64,000 bases of DNA from Chamaea fasciata (GCA_029207755.1 JARCOQ010000066.1:186001-250000); one strand, 5' to 3'. Shown: positions 11,966 to 25,645, numbered from the stretch's first letter. The notes: a model not told the origin generated them from the letters alone. Numbers and translations: made by a program.

Positions 11966-14606
11966 TTGCTAACTGGAGCAGTATCCATCCAGAGTGGAAT
12001 CCATGGCCCTTTCATCCATCCAGAACAGGTTCCAATTTGGATCTATGGCTCTTGTGTCCATCCAGAACTGTGTCCATCCAGGGACGGATCCATGGCTCTG
12101 GAGTCCATCCAGACCAGTATCCACCAAGAGTGGGATCCATGGCTCTGCGTTCCATCTGGAGCAGTATCCATCCAGAGTCCAATCCAAGACTCTGCTGTCC
12201 ATCTGGAGCAGTATCCATCCAGAGTCCAATCCAAGACTCTGCTCTCCATCCAGAACACAGTCAAGCTGGGATCCATAGCTCTGATGTCTATCCATACCAG
12301 TGTCCATCCACAGTGGGATCCATGGCACTGGTGTCCATCGAGACCACTGTCCAGTTGGGATCCACGGCTCTGGTGTCCATCTGGATGCGTTGCTGTGCTG
12401 TCCATTCAAACCAGGCTCCATCCACAGAGGGATGCATGGCTCTTGTGTCCATCACGAGTAGTGTGCATTCAGAGTGGGATTCATGGCTCTGGTGTCCATC
12501 CAGACCAGTGTCAAGCTGGGATCCATAGCTCTTTTGTCTATTCAGGCAAGCGTCCATCCAGAGTGGAAGCCAGGGTTCTGCTGTCTATCCAGACCAGTGT
12601 CCATCCAGAGCGGACACCATTACTCGGGTGTGCATCTCTACCTGCGTCCATCCACAGTGGCATCCATTGCCCTGGTGTCCATCCTGACCACTGTCAATCC
12701 ACTGTGGGATCCATGGCTCTGGTGTCTATTCACAGCAGCGTCCATCCAGATTGGGATCCGTGGCTCTTATGTCCATCCAAACCAGTGTCCATCCACAGTG
12801 GCATCCATGGCTCTGGTGTCCATCCACACCAGTGTCCAGCTGGAATCCATGGCTCTGGCGTCCATCTAGACCAGTGTCCACCAACAGTGGGATCCATGGC
12901 TCTGCGTTCCATCTGGAGCAGTATCCATCCAGAGTCCAATCCAAGACTCTGGTGTCCATCTGGAGCAGTATCCATCCAGAGTCCAATCCAAGACTCTGCT
13001 GTCCATCTGGAGCAGTATCCATCCAGAGTCCAATCCAAGACTCTGCTCTCCATCCAGAACACAGTCAAGCTGGGATCCAAGGCTCTGATGTCTATCCATA
13101 CCAGTGTCCATCCAGAGCGGACACCATTACTCTGGTGTGCATCTCTACCTGTGTCCATCCACAGTGGCATCCATTGCTCTGGTGTCCATCCTGACCACTG
13201 TCAATCCACTGTGGGATCCATGACTCTGGGGTCTATTCACAGCAGCGTCCGTCTAGATTGGGATCCGTGGCTCTTATGTCCATCCAAACCAGTATCCATC
13301 CACAGTGGCATCCATTGCTCTGGTGTCCATCCACAGCAGTGTCCAGCTGGAATCCATGGCTCTGGCGTCCGTCAAGACCAGTGTCCATTGATAGGGGAGC
13401 CATGGTCTGGTGCCCATCCAGACCACTGGCCATCCAGAGTGGGATCCATGCCTCGGGGTCTGGCAAGAGTCAATACAAGGTGGGAGGAATGGCTCTGGTC
13501 ACCATCTAGTACTGTCCTTCAGCACCAGTGTCCATCTCGAGTCGAATCCATGCCTCCGGTTGCTATCTGCACAAGTGTCCATCAAGAGTGGAATCCATGG
13601 CCCTTGTATCCATCCAGACCAGGCTCCAATTTGGATCCATGGCTCGGGTGTCCATCCAGACCAGCATCCATCCAGAGACGGATCCATGGCTCTGGAGTCT
13701 ATCCAGACTGGGATCCATCCAAAGTGGGATCCATGGCTCTGGTGTCCATCTGGAGCAGTATCCATCCAGAGTCCAATCCAAGACTCTGCTCTCCATCCAG
13801 AACACAGTCAAGCTGGGATCCAAGGCTCTGATGTCTATCCATACCAGTGTCCATCCACAGTGGGATCCATGGCACTGGTGTCCATCGAGACCACTGTCCA
13901 GTTGGGATCCACGGCTCTGGTGTACATCTGGATGCGTGGCTGTGCTGTCCATTCAAACCAGGCTCCATCCACAGAGGGATGCATGGCTCTTGTGTCCATC
14001 ACGAGTAGTGTGCATTCAGAGTGGGATTCATGGCTCTGGTGTCCATCCAGACCAGTGTCAAGCTGGGATCCATAGCTCTTTTGTCTATTCAGGCAAGCGT
14101 CCATCCAGAGTGGAAGCCAGGGTTCTGCTGTCTATCCAGACCAGTGTCCATCCAGAGCGGACACCATTACTCTGGTGTGCATCTCTACCTGCGTCCATCC
14201 ACAGTGGCATCCATTGCTCTGGTGTCCATCCTGACCACTGTCAATCCACTGTGGGATCCATGGCTCTGGGGTCTATTCACAGCAGCGTCCATCCAGATTG
14301 GGATCCATGGCTCTTATGTCCATCCAAACCAGTGTCCATCCACAGTGGCATCCATGGCTCTGGTGTCCATCCACACCAGTGTCCAGCTGGAATCCATGGC
14401 TCTGGCGTCCATCTAGACCAGTGTCCATTCATAGGGGATCCATGGTCTGGGGCCCATCCAGACCACTGGCCATCCAGAGTGGGATGCATGCCTCGGGGTC
14501 TGGCAAGACCACTATCAATACAAGGTGGGAGGAATGGCTCTGGTCACCATCCGGACCAGCGTCCATCTGGACCCGTCTCCATCTGGATTCGGATCTATGA
14601 CTCTGG
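11966..14606. repeat. Composite HOR, 2,641 bp; twin of the unit at 7,392
   Basis: Has the CTTTCATCC, CCAGGGACGG, GGATCCATAGCTCTG and TTACTCGGG marks and the same monomer-19 junction (12,867-12,880). It differs from its twin by the absence of the 42-bp extra monomer and by CTATCTGCAC for CTATCTCCAC at 13,569. Near its end it has GACCAGCGTCC and GGACCCGTCTCC (14,556-14,578), both found again only near 25,600. Confidence 0.9.
13109..13715. repeat. B-type subfamily block, one anchor
   Basis: Anchor at 13,560. Same short CATCTAGTACTG form as the block 4,574 bp upstream, with one private change at 13,569. Confidence 0.8.
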
Positions 14607-15445
14607 TTGCTAACTGGAGCAGTATCCATCCAGAGTGGAATCCATGGCCCTTGCATCCATCCAGAACAGGTTCCAATTTGGATCTATGGCTCTTGTGTCC
14701 ATCCAGAACTGTGTCCATCCAGAGACGGATCCATGGCTCTGGAGTCCATCCAGATCAGTATCCACCAAGAGTGGGATCCATGGCTCTGCGTTCCATCTGG
14801 AGCAGTATCCATCCAGAGTCCAATCCAAGACTCTGCTGTCCATCTGGAGCAGTATCCATCCAGAGTCCAATCCAAGACTCTGCTCTCCATCCAGAACACA
14901 GTCAAGCTGGGATCCAAGGCTCTGATGTCTATCCATACCAGTGTCCATCCAGAGCGAACACCATTACTCTGGTGTGCATCTCTACCTGCGTCCATCCACA
15001 GTGGCATCCATTGCTCTGGTGTCCATCCTGACCACTGTCAATCCACTGTGGGATCCATGGCTCTGGGGTCTATTCACAGCAGCGTCCATCCAGATTGGGA
15101 TCCGTGGCTCTTATGTCCATCCAAACCAGTGTCCATCCAGAGTGGCATCCATGGCTCTGGTGTCCATCCACAACAGTGTCCAGCTGGAATCCATGGCTCT
15201 GGTGTCCATCCTCACCAGTGTCCAGCTGGAATCCATGGCTCTGGCGTCCATCTAGACCAGTGTCCATTCATAGGGGATCCATGGTCTGGGGCCCATCCAG
15301 ACCACTGGCCATCCAGAGTGGGATCCATGCCTCGGGGTCTGGCAAGACCACTATCAATACAAGGTGGGAGGAATGGCTCTGGTCACCATCCGGACCAGTG
15401 TCCATCTGGACCAGTCTCCATCTGGATTCGGATCTATGACTCTGG
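14607..15445. repeat. HOR unit, 839-bp class
   Basis: A 797-type unit with one additional 42-bp monomer (15,186-15,227). Diagnostic CCAGATCAGT at 14,750-14,759 is shared only with the unit at 25,646. It also has GAGCGAACACC near 14,953. Confidence 0.93.
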
Positions 15446-16539
15446 TTGCTAACTGGAGCAGTATCCATCCAGAGTGGAATCCATGGCCCATGCATCCATG
15501 CAGAAGAGGTTCCAATTTGGATCTATGGCTCTTGTGTCCATCCAGAACTGTGTCCATCCAGAGACGGATCCATGGCTCTGGAGTCCATCCAGACCAGTAT
15601 CCACCAAGAGTGGGATCCATGGCTCTGCGTTCCATCTGGAGCAGTATCCATCCAGAGTCCAATCCAAGACTCTGCTGTCCATCTGGAGCAGTATCCATCC
15701 AGAGTCCAATCCAAGACTCTGCTCTCCATCCAGAACAAAGTCAAGCTGGGATCCAAGGCTCTGATGTCTATCCATACCAGTGTCCATCCACAGTGGGATC
15801 CATGGCACTGGTGTCCATCGAGACCACTGTCCAGTTGGGATCCACAGCTCTGGTGTCCATCTGGATGCGTTGTTGTGCTGTCCATTCAAACCAGGCTCCA
15901 TCCACAGAGGGATGCATGGCTCTTGTGTCCATCACGAGTAGTGTGCATTCAGAGTGGGATTCATGGCTCTGGTGTCCATCCAGACCAGTGTCAAGCTGGG
16001 ATCCATAGCTCTTTTGTCTATTCAGGCAAGCGTCCATCCAGAGTGGAAGCCAGGGTTCTGCTGTCTATCCAGACCAGTGTCCATCCAGAGCGGACACCAT
16101 TACTCTGGTGTGCATCTCTACCTGCGTCCATCCACAGTGGCATCCATTGCTCTGGTGTCCATCCTGACCACTGTCAATCCACTGTGGGATCCATGGCTCT
16201 GGGGTCTATTCACAGCAGCGTCCATCCAGATTGGGATCCGTGGCTCTTATGTCCATCCAAACCAGTGTCCATCCACAGTGGCATCCATGGCTCTGGTGTC
16301 CATCCACACCAGTGTCCAGCTGGAATCCATGGCTCTGGCGTCCATCTAGACCAGTGTCCATTCATAGGGGATCCATGGTCTGGGGCCCATCCAGACCACT
16401 GGCCATCCAGAGTGGGATGCATGCCTCGGGGTCTGGCAAGACCACTATCAATACAAGGTGGGAGGAATGGCTCTGGTCACCATCCGGACCAGTGTCCATC
16501 TGGACCAGTCTCCATCTGGATTCGGATCTATGACTCTGG
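15446..16539. repeat. HOR unit, 1,094-bp class
   Basis: Two neighbouring changes CATGCAGAAGAGG (about 15,498-15,510), AACAAAGTC (offset 293), CACAGCTCTGG and GCGTTGTTGTG. The loss of CG in the last two relative to CACGGCTCTGG and GCGTTGCTGTG is partly of the CpG-decay kind. Confidence 0.93.
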
Positions 16540-17633
16540 TTGCTAACTGGAGCAGTATCCATCCAGAGTGGAATCCATGGCCCTTGCATCCATCCAGAAC
16601 AGGTTCCAATTTGGATCTATGGCTCTTGTGTCCATCCAGAACTGTGTCCATCCAGAGACGGATCCATGGCTCTGGAGTCCATCCAGACCAGTATCCACCA
16701 ACAGTGGGATCCATGGCTCTGCGTTCCATCTGGAGCAGTATCCATCCAGAGTCCAATCCAAGACTCTGCTGTCCATCTGGAGCAGTATCCATCCAGAGTC
16801 CAATCCAAGACTCTGCTCTCCATCCAGAACAAAGTCAAGCTGGGATCCAAGGCTCTGATGTCTATCCATACCAGTGTCCATCCACAGTGGGATCCATGGC
16901 ACTGGTGTCCATCGAGACCACTGTCCAGTTGGGATCCACAGCTCTGGTGTCCATCTGGATGCGTTGTTGTGCTGTCCATTCAAACCAGGCTCCATCCACA
17001 GAGGGATGCATGGCTCTTGTGTCCATCACGAGTAGTGTGCATTCAGAGTGGGATTCCTGGCTCTGGTGTCCATCCAGACCAGTGTCAAGCTGGGATCCAT
17101 AGCTCTTTTGTCTATTCAGGCAAGCGTCCATCCAGAGTGGAAGCCAGGGTTCTGCTGTCTATCCAGACCAGTGTCCATCCAGAGCGGACACCATTACTCT
17201 GGTGTGCATCTCTACCTGCGTCCATCCACAGTGGCATCCATTGCTCTGGTGTCCATCCTGACCACTGTCAATCCACTGTGGGATCCATGGCTCTGGGGTC
17301 TATTCACAGCAGCGTCCATCCAGATTGGGATCCGTGGCTCTTATGTCCATCCAAACCAGTGTCCATCCACAGTGGCATCCATGGCTCTGGTGTCCATCCA
17401 CACCAGTGTCCAGCTGGAATCCATGGCTCTGGCGTCCATCTAGACCAGTGTCCATTCATAGGGGATCCATGGTCTGGGGCCCATCCAGACCACTGGCCAT
17501 CCAGAGTGGGATGCATGCCTCGGGGTCTGGCAAGACCACTATCAATACAAGGTGGGAGGAATGGCTCTGGTCACCATCCGGACCAGTGTCCATCTGGACC
17601 AGTCTCCATCTGGATTCGGATCTATGACTCTGG
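16540..17633. repeat. HOR unit, 1,094-bp class
   Basis: Shares AACAAAGTC, CACAGCTCTGG and GCGTTGTTGTG with the unit before it but has GCCCTTGCAT, AACAGTGGG and a new GGATTCCTGG near 17,051. Confidence 0.93.
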
Positions 17634-18472
17634 TTGCTAACTGGAGCAGTATCCATCCAGAGTGGAATCCATGGCCCTTGCATCCATCCAGAACAGGTTC
17701 CAATTTGGATCTATGGCTCTTGTGTCCATCCAGAACTGTGTCCATCCAGAGACGGATCCATGGCTCTGGAGTCCATCCAGACCAGTATCCACCAACAGTG
17801 GGATCCATGGCTCTGCGTTCCATCTGGAGCAGTATCCATCCAGAGTCCAATCCAAGACTCTGCTGTCCATCTGGAGCAGTATCCATCCAGAGTCCAATCC
17901 AAGACTCTGCTCTCCATCCAGAACACAGTCAAGCTGGGATCCAAGGCTCTGATGTCTATCCATACCAGTGTCCATCCAGAGCGGACACCATTACTCTGGT
18001 GTGCATCTCTACCTGCGTCCATCCACAGTGGCATCCATTGCTCTGGTGTCCATCCTGACCACTGTCAATCCACTGTGGGATCCATGGCTCTGGGGTCTAT
18101 TCACAGCAGCGTCCATCCAGATTGGGATCCGTGGCTCTTATGTCCATCCAAACCAGTGTCCATCCAGAGTGGCATCCATGGCTCTGGTGTCCATCCACAA
18201 CAGTGTCCAGCTGGAATCCATGGCTCTGGTGTCCATCCTCACCAGTGTCCAGCTGGAATCCATGGCTCTGGCGTCCATCTAGACCAGTGTCCATTCATAG
18301 GGGATCCATGGTCTGGGGCCCATCCAGACCACTGGCCATCCAGAGTGGGATCCATGCCTCGGGGTCTGGCAAGACCACTATCAATACAAGGTGGGAGGAA
18401 TGGCTCTGGTCACCATCCGGACCAGTGTCCATCTGGACCAGTCTCCATCTGGATTCGGATCTATGACTCTGG
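17634..18472. repeat. HOR unit, 839-bp class
   Basis: The extra 42-bp monomer is at 18,213-18,254, preceded by CATCCACAACAG as in the unit at 14,607. AACAGTGGG is at offset 163. Confidence 0.93.
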
Positions 18473-19566
18473 TTGCTAACTGGAGCAGTATCCATCCAGA
18501 GTGGAATCCATGGCCCATGCATCCATCCAGAACAGGTTCCAATTTGGATCTATGGCTCTTGTGTCCATCCAGAACTGTGTCCATCCAGAGACGGATCCAT
18601 GGCTCTGGAGTCCATCCAGACCAGTATCCACCAACAGTGGGATCCATGGCTCTGCGTTCCATCTGGAGCAGTATCCATCCAGAGTCCAATCCAAGACTCT
18701 GCTGTCCATCTGGAGCAGTATCCATCCAGAGTCCAATCCAAGACTCTGCTCTCCATCCAGAACACAGTCAAGCTGGGATCCAAGGCTCTGATGTCTATCC
18801 ATACCAGTGTCCATCCACAGTGGGATCCATGGCACTGGTGTCCATCGAGACCACTGTCCAGTTGGGATCCACAGCTCTGGTGTCCATCTGGATGCGTTGT
18901 TGTGCTGTCCATTCAAACCAGGCTCCATCCACAGAGGGATGCATGGCTCTTGTGTCCATCACGAGTAGTGTGCATTCAGAGTGGGATTCCTGGCTCTGGT
19001 GTCCATCCAGACCAGTGTCAAGCTGGGATCCATAGCTCTTTTGTCTATTCAGGCAAGCGTCCATCCAGAGTGGAAGCCAGGGTTCTGCTGTCTATCCAGA
19101 CCAGTGTCCATCCAGAGCGGACACCATTACTCTGGTGTGCATCTCTACCTGCGTCCATCCACAGTGGCATCCATTGCTCTGGTGTCCATCCTGACCACTG
19201 TCAATCCACTGTGGGATCCATGGCTCTGGGGTCTATTCACAGCAGCGTCCATCCAGATTGGGATCCGTGGCTCTTATGTCCATCCAAACCAGTGTCCATC
19301 CACAGTGGCATCCATGGCTCTGGTGTCCATCCACACCAGTGTCCAGCTGGAATCCATGGCTCTGGCGTCCATCTAGACCAGTGTCCATTCATAGGGGATC
19401 CATGGTCTGGGGCCCATCCAGACCACTGGCCATCCAGAGTGGGATGCATGCCTCGGGGTCTGGCAAGACCACTATCAATACAAGGTGGGAGGAATGGCTC
19501 TGGTCACCATCCGGACCAGTGTCCATCTGGACCAGTCTCCATCTGGATTCGGATCTATGACTCTGG
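18473..19566. repeat. HOR unit, 1,094-bp class
   Basis: Combines GCCCATGCAT, GCGTTGTTGTG and GGATTCCTGG (near 18,984). The last is shared with the unit at 16,540 and links the pairs 16,540/17,634 and 18,473/19,567. Confidence 0.93.
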
Positions 19567-20363
19567 TTGCTAACTGGAGCAGTATCCATCCAGAGTGGAA
19601 TCCATGGCCCTTGCATCCATCCAGAACAGGTTCCAATTTGGATCTATGGCTCTTGTGTCCATCCAGAACTGTGTCCATCCAGAGACGGATCCATGGCTCT
19701 GGAGTCCATCCAGACCAGTATCCACCAACAGTGGGATCCATGACTCTGCGTTCCATCTGGAGCAGTATCCATCCAGAGTCCAATCCAAGACTCTGCTGTC
19801 CATCTGGAGCAGTATCCATCCAGAGTCCAATCCAAGACTCTGCTCTCCATCCAGAACACAGTCAAGCTGGGATCCAAGGCTCTGATGTCTATCCATACCA
19901 GTGTCCATCCAGAGCGGACACCATTACTCTGGTGTGCATCTCTACCTGCGTCCATCCACAGTGGCATCCATTGCTCTGGTGTCCATCCTGACCACTGTCA
20001 ATCCACTGTGGGATCCATGGCTCTGGGGTCTATTCACAGCAGCGTCCATCCAGATTGGGATCCGTGGCTCTTATGTCCATCCAAACCAGTGTCCATCCAC
20101 AGTGGCATCCATTGCTCTGGTGTCCATCCACACCAGTGTCCAGCTGGAATCCATGGCTCTGGCGTCCATCTAGACCAGTGTCCATTCATAGGGGATCCAT
20201 GGTCTGGGGCCCATCCAGACCACTGGCCATCCAGAGTGGGATGCATGCCTCGGGGTCTGGCAAGACCACTATCAATACAAGGTGGGAGGAATGGCTCTGG
20301 TCACCATCCGGACCAGTGTCCATCTGGACCAGTCTCCATCTGGATTCGGATCTATGACTCTGG
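19567..20363. repeat. HOR unit, 797-bp class
   Basis: Private G-to-A change gives CCATGACTCTGCG at 19,743. It puts a TGA in the frame that is open through this monomer in other copies, with no other trace of change, as expected if that frame is not translated. Confidence 0.92.
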
Positions 20364-23004
20364 TTGCTAACTGGAGCAGTATCCATCCAGAGTGGAATCC
20401 ATGGCCCTTGCATCCATCCAGAACAGGTTCCAATTTGGATCTATGGCTCTTGTGTCCATCCAGAACTGTGTCCATCCAGGGACGGATCCATGGCTCTGGA
20501 GTCCATCCAGACCAGTATCCACCAAGAGTGGGATCCATGGCTCTGCGTTCCAACTGGAGCAGTATCCATCCAGAGTCCAATCCAAGACTCTGCTGTCCAT
20601 CTGGAGCAGTATCCATCCAGAGTCCAATCCAAGACTCTGCTCTCCATCCAGAACACAGTCAAGCTAGGATCCAAGGCTCTGATGTCTATCCATACCAGTG
20701 TCCATCCACAGTGGGATCCATGGCACTGGTGTCCATCGAGACCACTGTCCAGTTGGGATCCACGGCTCTGGTGTCCATCTGGATGCGTTGCTGTGCTGTC
20801 CATTCAAACCAGGCTCCATCCACAGAGGGATGCATGGCTCTTGTGTCCATCACGAGTAGTGTGCATTCAGAGTGGGATTCATGGCTCTGGTGTCCATCCA
20901 GACCAGTGTCAAGCTGGGATCCATAGCTCTTTTGTCTATTCAGGCAAGCGTCCATCCAGAGTGGAAGCCAGGGTTCTGCTGTCTATCCAGACCAGTGTCC
21001 ATCCAGAGCGGACACCATTACTCTGGTGTGCATCTCTACCTGCGTCCATCCACAGTGGCATCCATTGCCCTGGTGTCCATCCTGACCACTGTCAATCCAC
21101 TGTGGGATCCATGGCTCTGGTGTCTATTCACAGCAGCGTCCATCCAGATTGGGATCCGTGGCTCTTATGTCCATCCAAACCAGTGTCCATCCACAGTGGC
21201 ATCCATGGCTCTGGTGTCCATCCACACCAGTGTCCAGCTGGAATCCATGGCTCTGGCGTCCATCTAGACCAGTGTCCACCAACAGTGGGATCCATGGCTC
21301 TGCGTTCCATCTGGAGCAGTATCCATCCAGAGTCCAATCCAAGACTCTGGTGTCCATCTGGAGCAGTATCCATCCAGAGTCCAATCCAAGACTCTGCTGT
21401 CCATCTGGAGCAGTATCCATCCAGAGTCCAATCCAAGACTCTGCTCTCCATCCAGAACACAGTCAAGCTGGGATCCAAGGCTCTGATGTCTATCCATACC
21501 AGTGTCCATCCAGAGCGGACACCATTACTCTGGTGTGCATCTCTACCTGTGTCCATCCACAGTGGCATCCATTGCTCTGGTGTCCATCCTGACCACTGTC
21601 AATCCACTGTGGGATCCATGACTCTGGGGTCTATTCACAGCAGCGTCCGTCTAGATTGGGATCCGTGGCTCTTATGTCCATCCAAACCAGTATCCATCCA
21701 CAGTGGCATCCATTGCTCTGGTGTCCATCCACAGCAGTGTCCAGCTGGAATCCATGGCTCTGGCGTCCGTCAAGACCAGTGTCCATTGATAGGGGAGCCA
21801 TGGTCTGGTGCCCATCCAGACCACTGGCCATCCAGAGTGGGATCCATGCCTCGGGGTCTGGCAAGAGTCAATACAAGGTGGGAGGAATGGCTCTGGTCAC
21901 CATCTAGTACTGTCCTTCAGCACCAGTGTCCATCTCGAGTGGAATCCATGCCTCCGGTTGCTATCTCCACAAGTGTCCATCAAGAGTGGAATCCATGGCC
22001 CTTGTATCCATCCAGACCAGGCTCCAATTTGGATCCATGGCTCGGGTGTCCATCCAGACCAGCATCCATCCAGAGACGGATCCATGGCTCTGGAGTCTAT
22101 CCAGACTGGGATCCATCCAAAGTAGGATCCATGGCTCTGGTGTCCATCTGGAGCAGTATCCATCCAGAGTCCAATCCAAGACTCTGCTCTCCATCCAGAA
22201 CACAGTCAAGCTGGGATCCAAGGCTCTGATGTCTATCCATACCAGTGTCCATCCACAGTGGGATCCATGGCACTGGTGTCCATCGAGACCACTGTCCAGT
22301 TGGGATCCACGGCTCTGGTGTACATCTGGATGCGTGGCTGTGCTGTCCATTCAAACCAGGCTCCATCCACAGAGGGATGCATGGCTCTTGTGTCCATCAC
22401 GAGTAGTGTGCATTCAGAGTGGGATTCATGGCTCTGGTGTCCATCCAGACCAGTGTCAAGCTGGGATCCATAGCTCTTTTGTCTATTCAGGCAAGCGTCC
22501 ATCCAGAGTGGAAGCCAGGGTTCTGCTGTCTATCCAGACCAGTGTCCATCCAGAGCGGACACCATTACTCTGGTGTGCATCTCTACCTGCGTCCATCCAC
22601 AGTGGCATCCATTGCTCTGGTGTCCATCCTGACCACTGTCAATCCACTGTGGGATCCATGGCTCTGGGGTCTATTCACAGCAGCGTCCATCCAGATTGGG
22701 ATCCGTGGCTCTTATGTCCATCCAAACCAGTGTCCATCCACAGTGGCATCCATTGCTCTGGTGTCCATCCACACCAGTGTCCAGCTGGAATCCATGGCTC
22801 TGGCGTCCATCTAGACCAGTGTCCATTCATAGGGGATCCATGGTCTGGGGCCCATCCAGACCACTGGCCATCCAGAGTGGGATGCATGCCTCGGGGTCTG
22901 GCAAGACCACTATCAATACAAGGTGGGAGGAATGGCTCTGGTCACCATCCGGACCAGTGTCCATCTGGACCAGTCTCCATCTGGATTCGGATCTATGACT
23001 CTGG
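20364..23004. repeat. Composite HOR, 2,641 bp (first of a direct tandem pair)
   Basis: Marks: CCAGGGACGG, private TTCCAACTGG near 20,551, AAGCTAGGATCC near 20,667, the monomer-19 junction at 21,266-21,279, and AAGTAGGATCC near 22,124. Confidence 0.92.
21507..22113. repeat. B-type subfamily block, one anchor
   Basis: Anchor at 21,958. CTCGAGTGGAATCC, as at 4,391 and not as at 8,965. Confidence 0.8.
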
Positions 23005-25645
23005 TTGCTAACTGGAGCAGTATCCATCCAGAGTGGAATCCATGGCCCTTGCATCCATCCAGAACAGGTTCCAATTTGGATCTATGGCTCTTGTGTCCAT
23101 CCAGAACTGTGTCCATCCAGGGACGGATCCATGGCTCTGGAGTCCATCCAGACCAGTATCCACCAAGAGTGGGATCCATGGCTCTGCGTTCCATCTGGAG
23201 CAGTATCCATCCAGAGTCCAATCCAAGACTCTGCTGTCCATCTGGAGCAGTATCCATCCAGAGTCCAATCCAAGACTCTGCTCTCCATCCAGAACACAGT
23301 CAAGCTAGGATCCAAGGCTCTGATGTCTATCCATACCAGTGTCCATCCACAGTGGGATCCATGGCACTGGTGTCCATCGAGACCACTGTCCAGTTGGGAT
23401 CCACGGCTCTGGTGTCCATCTGGATGCGTTGCTGTGCTGTCCATTCAAACCAGGCTCCATCCACAGAGGGATGCATGGCTCTTGTGTCCATCACGAGTAG
23501 TGTGCATTCAGAGTGGGATTCATGGCTCTGGTGTCCATCCAGACCAGTGTCAAGCTGGGATCCATAGCTCTTTTGTCTATTCAGGCAAGCGTCCATCCAG
23601 AGTGGAAGCCAGGGTTCTGCTGTCTATCCAGACCAGTGTCCATCCAGAGCGGACACCATTACTCTGGTGTGCATCTCTACCTGCGTCCATCCACAGTGGC
23701 ATCCATTGCCCTGGTGTCCATCCTGACCACTGTCAATCCACTGTGGGATCCATGGCTCTGGTGTCTATTCACAGCAGCGTCCATCCAGATTGGGATCCGT
23801 GGCTCTTATGTCCATCCAAACCAGTGTCCATCCACAGTGGCATCCATGGCTCTGGTGTCCATCCACACCAGTGTCCAGCTGGAATCCATGGCTCTGGCGT
23901 CCATCTAGACCAGTGTCCACCAACAGTGGGATCCATGGCTCTGCGTTCCATCTGGAGCAGTATCCATCCAGAGTCCAATCCAAAACTCTGGTGTCCATCT
24001 GGAGCAGTATCCATCCAGAGTCCAAACCAAGACTCTGCTGTCCATCTGGAGCAGTATCCATCCAGAGTCCAATCCAAGACTCTGCTCTCCATCCAGAACA
24101 CAGTCAAGCTGGGATCCAAGGCTCTGATGTCTATCCATACCAGTGTCCATCCAGAGCGGACACCATTACTCTGGTGTGCATCTCTACCTGTGTCCATCCA
24201 CAGTGGCATCCATTGCTCTGGTGTCCATCCTGACCACTGTCAATCCACTGTGGGATCCATGACTCTGGGGTCTATTCACAGCAGCGTCCGTCTAGATTGG
24301 GATCCGTGGCTCTTTTGTCCATCCAAACCAGTATCCATCCACAGTGGCATCCATTGCTCTGGTGTCCATCCACAGCAGTATCCAGCTGGAATCCATGGCT
24401 CTGGCGTCCGTCAAGACCAGTGTCCATTGATAGGGGAGCCATGGTCTGGTGCCCATCCAGACCACTGGCCATCCAGAGTGGGATCCATGCCTCGGGGTCT
24501 GGCAAGAGTCAATACAAGGTGGGAGGAATGGCTCTGGTCACCATCTAGTACTGTCCTTCAGCACCAGTGTCCATCTCGAGTGGAATCCATGCCTCCGGTT
24601 GCTATCTCCACAAGTGTCCATCAAGAGTGGAATCCATGGCCCTTGTATCCATCCAGACCAGGCTCCAATTTGGATCCATGGCTCGGGTGTCCATCCAGAC
24701 CAGCATCCATCCAGAGACGGATCCATGGCTCTGGAGTCTATCCAGACTGGGATCCATCCAAAGTAGGATCCATGGCTCTGGTGTCCATCTGGAGCAGTAT
24801 CCATCCAGAGTCCAATCCAAGACTCTGCTCTCCATCCAGAACACAGTCAAGCTGGGATCCAAGGCTCTGATGTCTATCCATACCAGTGTCCATCCACAGT
24901 GGGATCCATGGCTCTGGTGTCCATCCAGACCACTGTCCAGTTGGGATCCACGGCTCTGGTGTACATCTGGATGCGTGGCTGTGCTGTCCATTCAAACCAG
25001 GCTCCATCCACAGAGGGATGCATGGCTCTTGTGTCCATCACGAGTAGTGTGCATTCAGAGTGGGATTCATGGCTCTGGTGTCCATCCAGACCAGTGTCAA
25101 GCTGGGATCCATAGCTCTTTTGTCTATTCAGGCAAGCGTCCATCCAGAGTGGAAGCCAGGGTTCTGCTGTCTATCCAGACCAGTGTCCATCCAGAGCGGA
25201 CACCATTACTCTGGTGTGCATCTCTACCTGCGTCCATCCACAGTGGCATCCATTGCTCTGGTGTCCATCCTGACCACTGTCAATCCACTGTGGGATCCAT
25301 GGCTCTGGGGTCTATTCAAAGCAGCGTCCATCCAGATTGGGATCCGTGGCTCTTATGTCCATCCAAACCAGTGTCCATCCACAGTGGCATCCATGGCTCT
25401 GGTGTCCATCCACACCAGTGTCCAGCTGGAATCCATGGCTCTGGCGTCCATCTAGACCAGTGTCCATTCATAGGGGATCCATGGTCTGGGGCCCATCCAG
25501 ACCACTGGCCATCCAGAGTGGGATGCATGCCTCGGGGTCTGGCAAGACCACTATCAATACAAGGTGGGAGGAATGGCTCTGGTCACCATCCGGACCAGCG
25601 TCCATCTGGACCCGTCTCCATCTGGATTCGGATCTATGACTCTGG
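23005..25645. repeat. Composite HOR, 2,641 bp (second of a direct tandem pair)
   Basis: Repeats the preceding unit including AAGCTAGG and AAGTAGGATCC. Private changes: CCAAAACTCTGG near 23,984, CCAAACCAAG near 24,026, CTCTTTTGTCC near 24,315, CAGTATCCAGCTGG near 24,378 and TTCAAAGCAG near 25,318. At about 24,911-24,930 it has CTCTGGTGTCCATCCAGACC where others have CACTGGTGTCCATCGAGACC. These are two linked changes and a likely conversion patch. Confidence 0.92.
24148..24754. repeat. B-type subfamily block, one anchor
   Basis: Anchor at 24,599. Copy of the block 2,641 bp upstream, with TCTTTTGTCC as a private change. Confidence 0.8.

Larger units (their letters stand above)
5501..14606. repeat. 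Left super-repeat: two copies of a 1,094 + 797 + 2,683/2,641 bp trio
   Basis: Copy 1 is 5,501-10,074 (4,574 bp). Copy 2 is 10,075-14,606 (4,532 bp, one 42-bp monomer fewer). Rare states GGACTCC, TTACTCGGG in the same two units, CTTTCATCC and GGATCCATAGCTCTG recur at exactly 4,574 bp. Similarity at that offset starts upstream, near 3,957 versus 8,531, so the exchange point is outside the trio as drawn. Confidence 0.88.
11966..16539. repeat. Long-range duplicate, left member (offset 11,039 bp)
   Basis: Units of 2,641, 839 and 1,094 bp in this order, with GGACCCGTCTCC, CCAGATCAGT and CAGAAGAGG. The right member is 23,005-27,578 with the same order and the same rare states. Confidence 0.85.
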
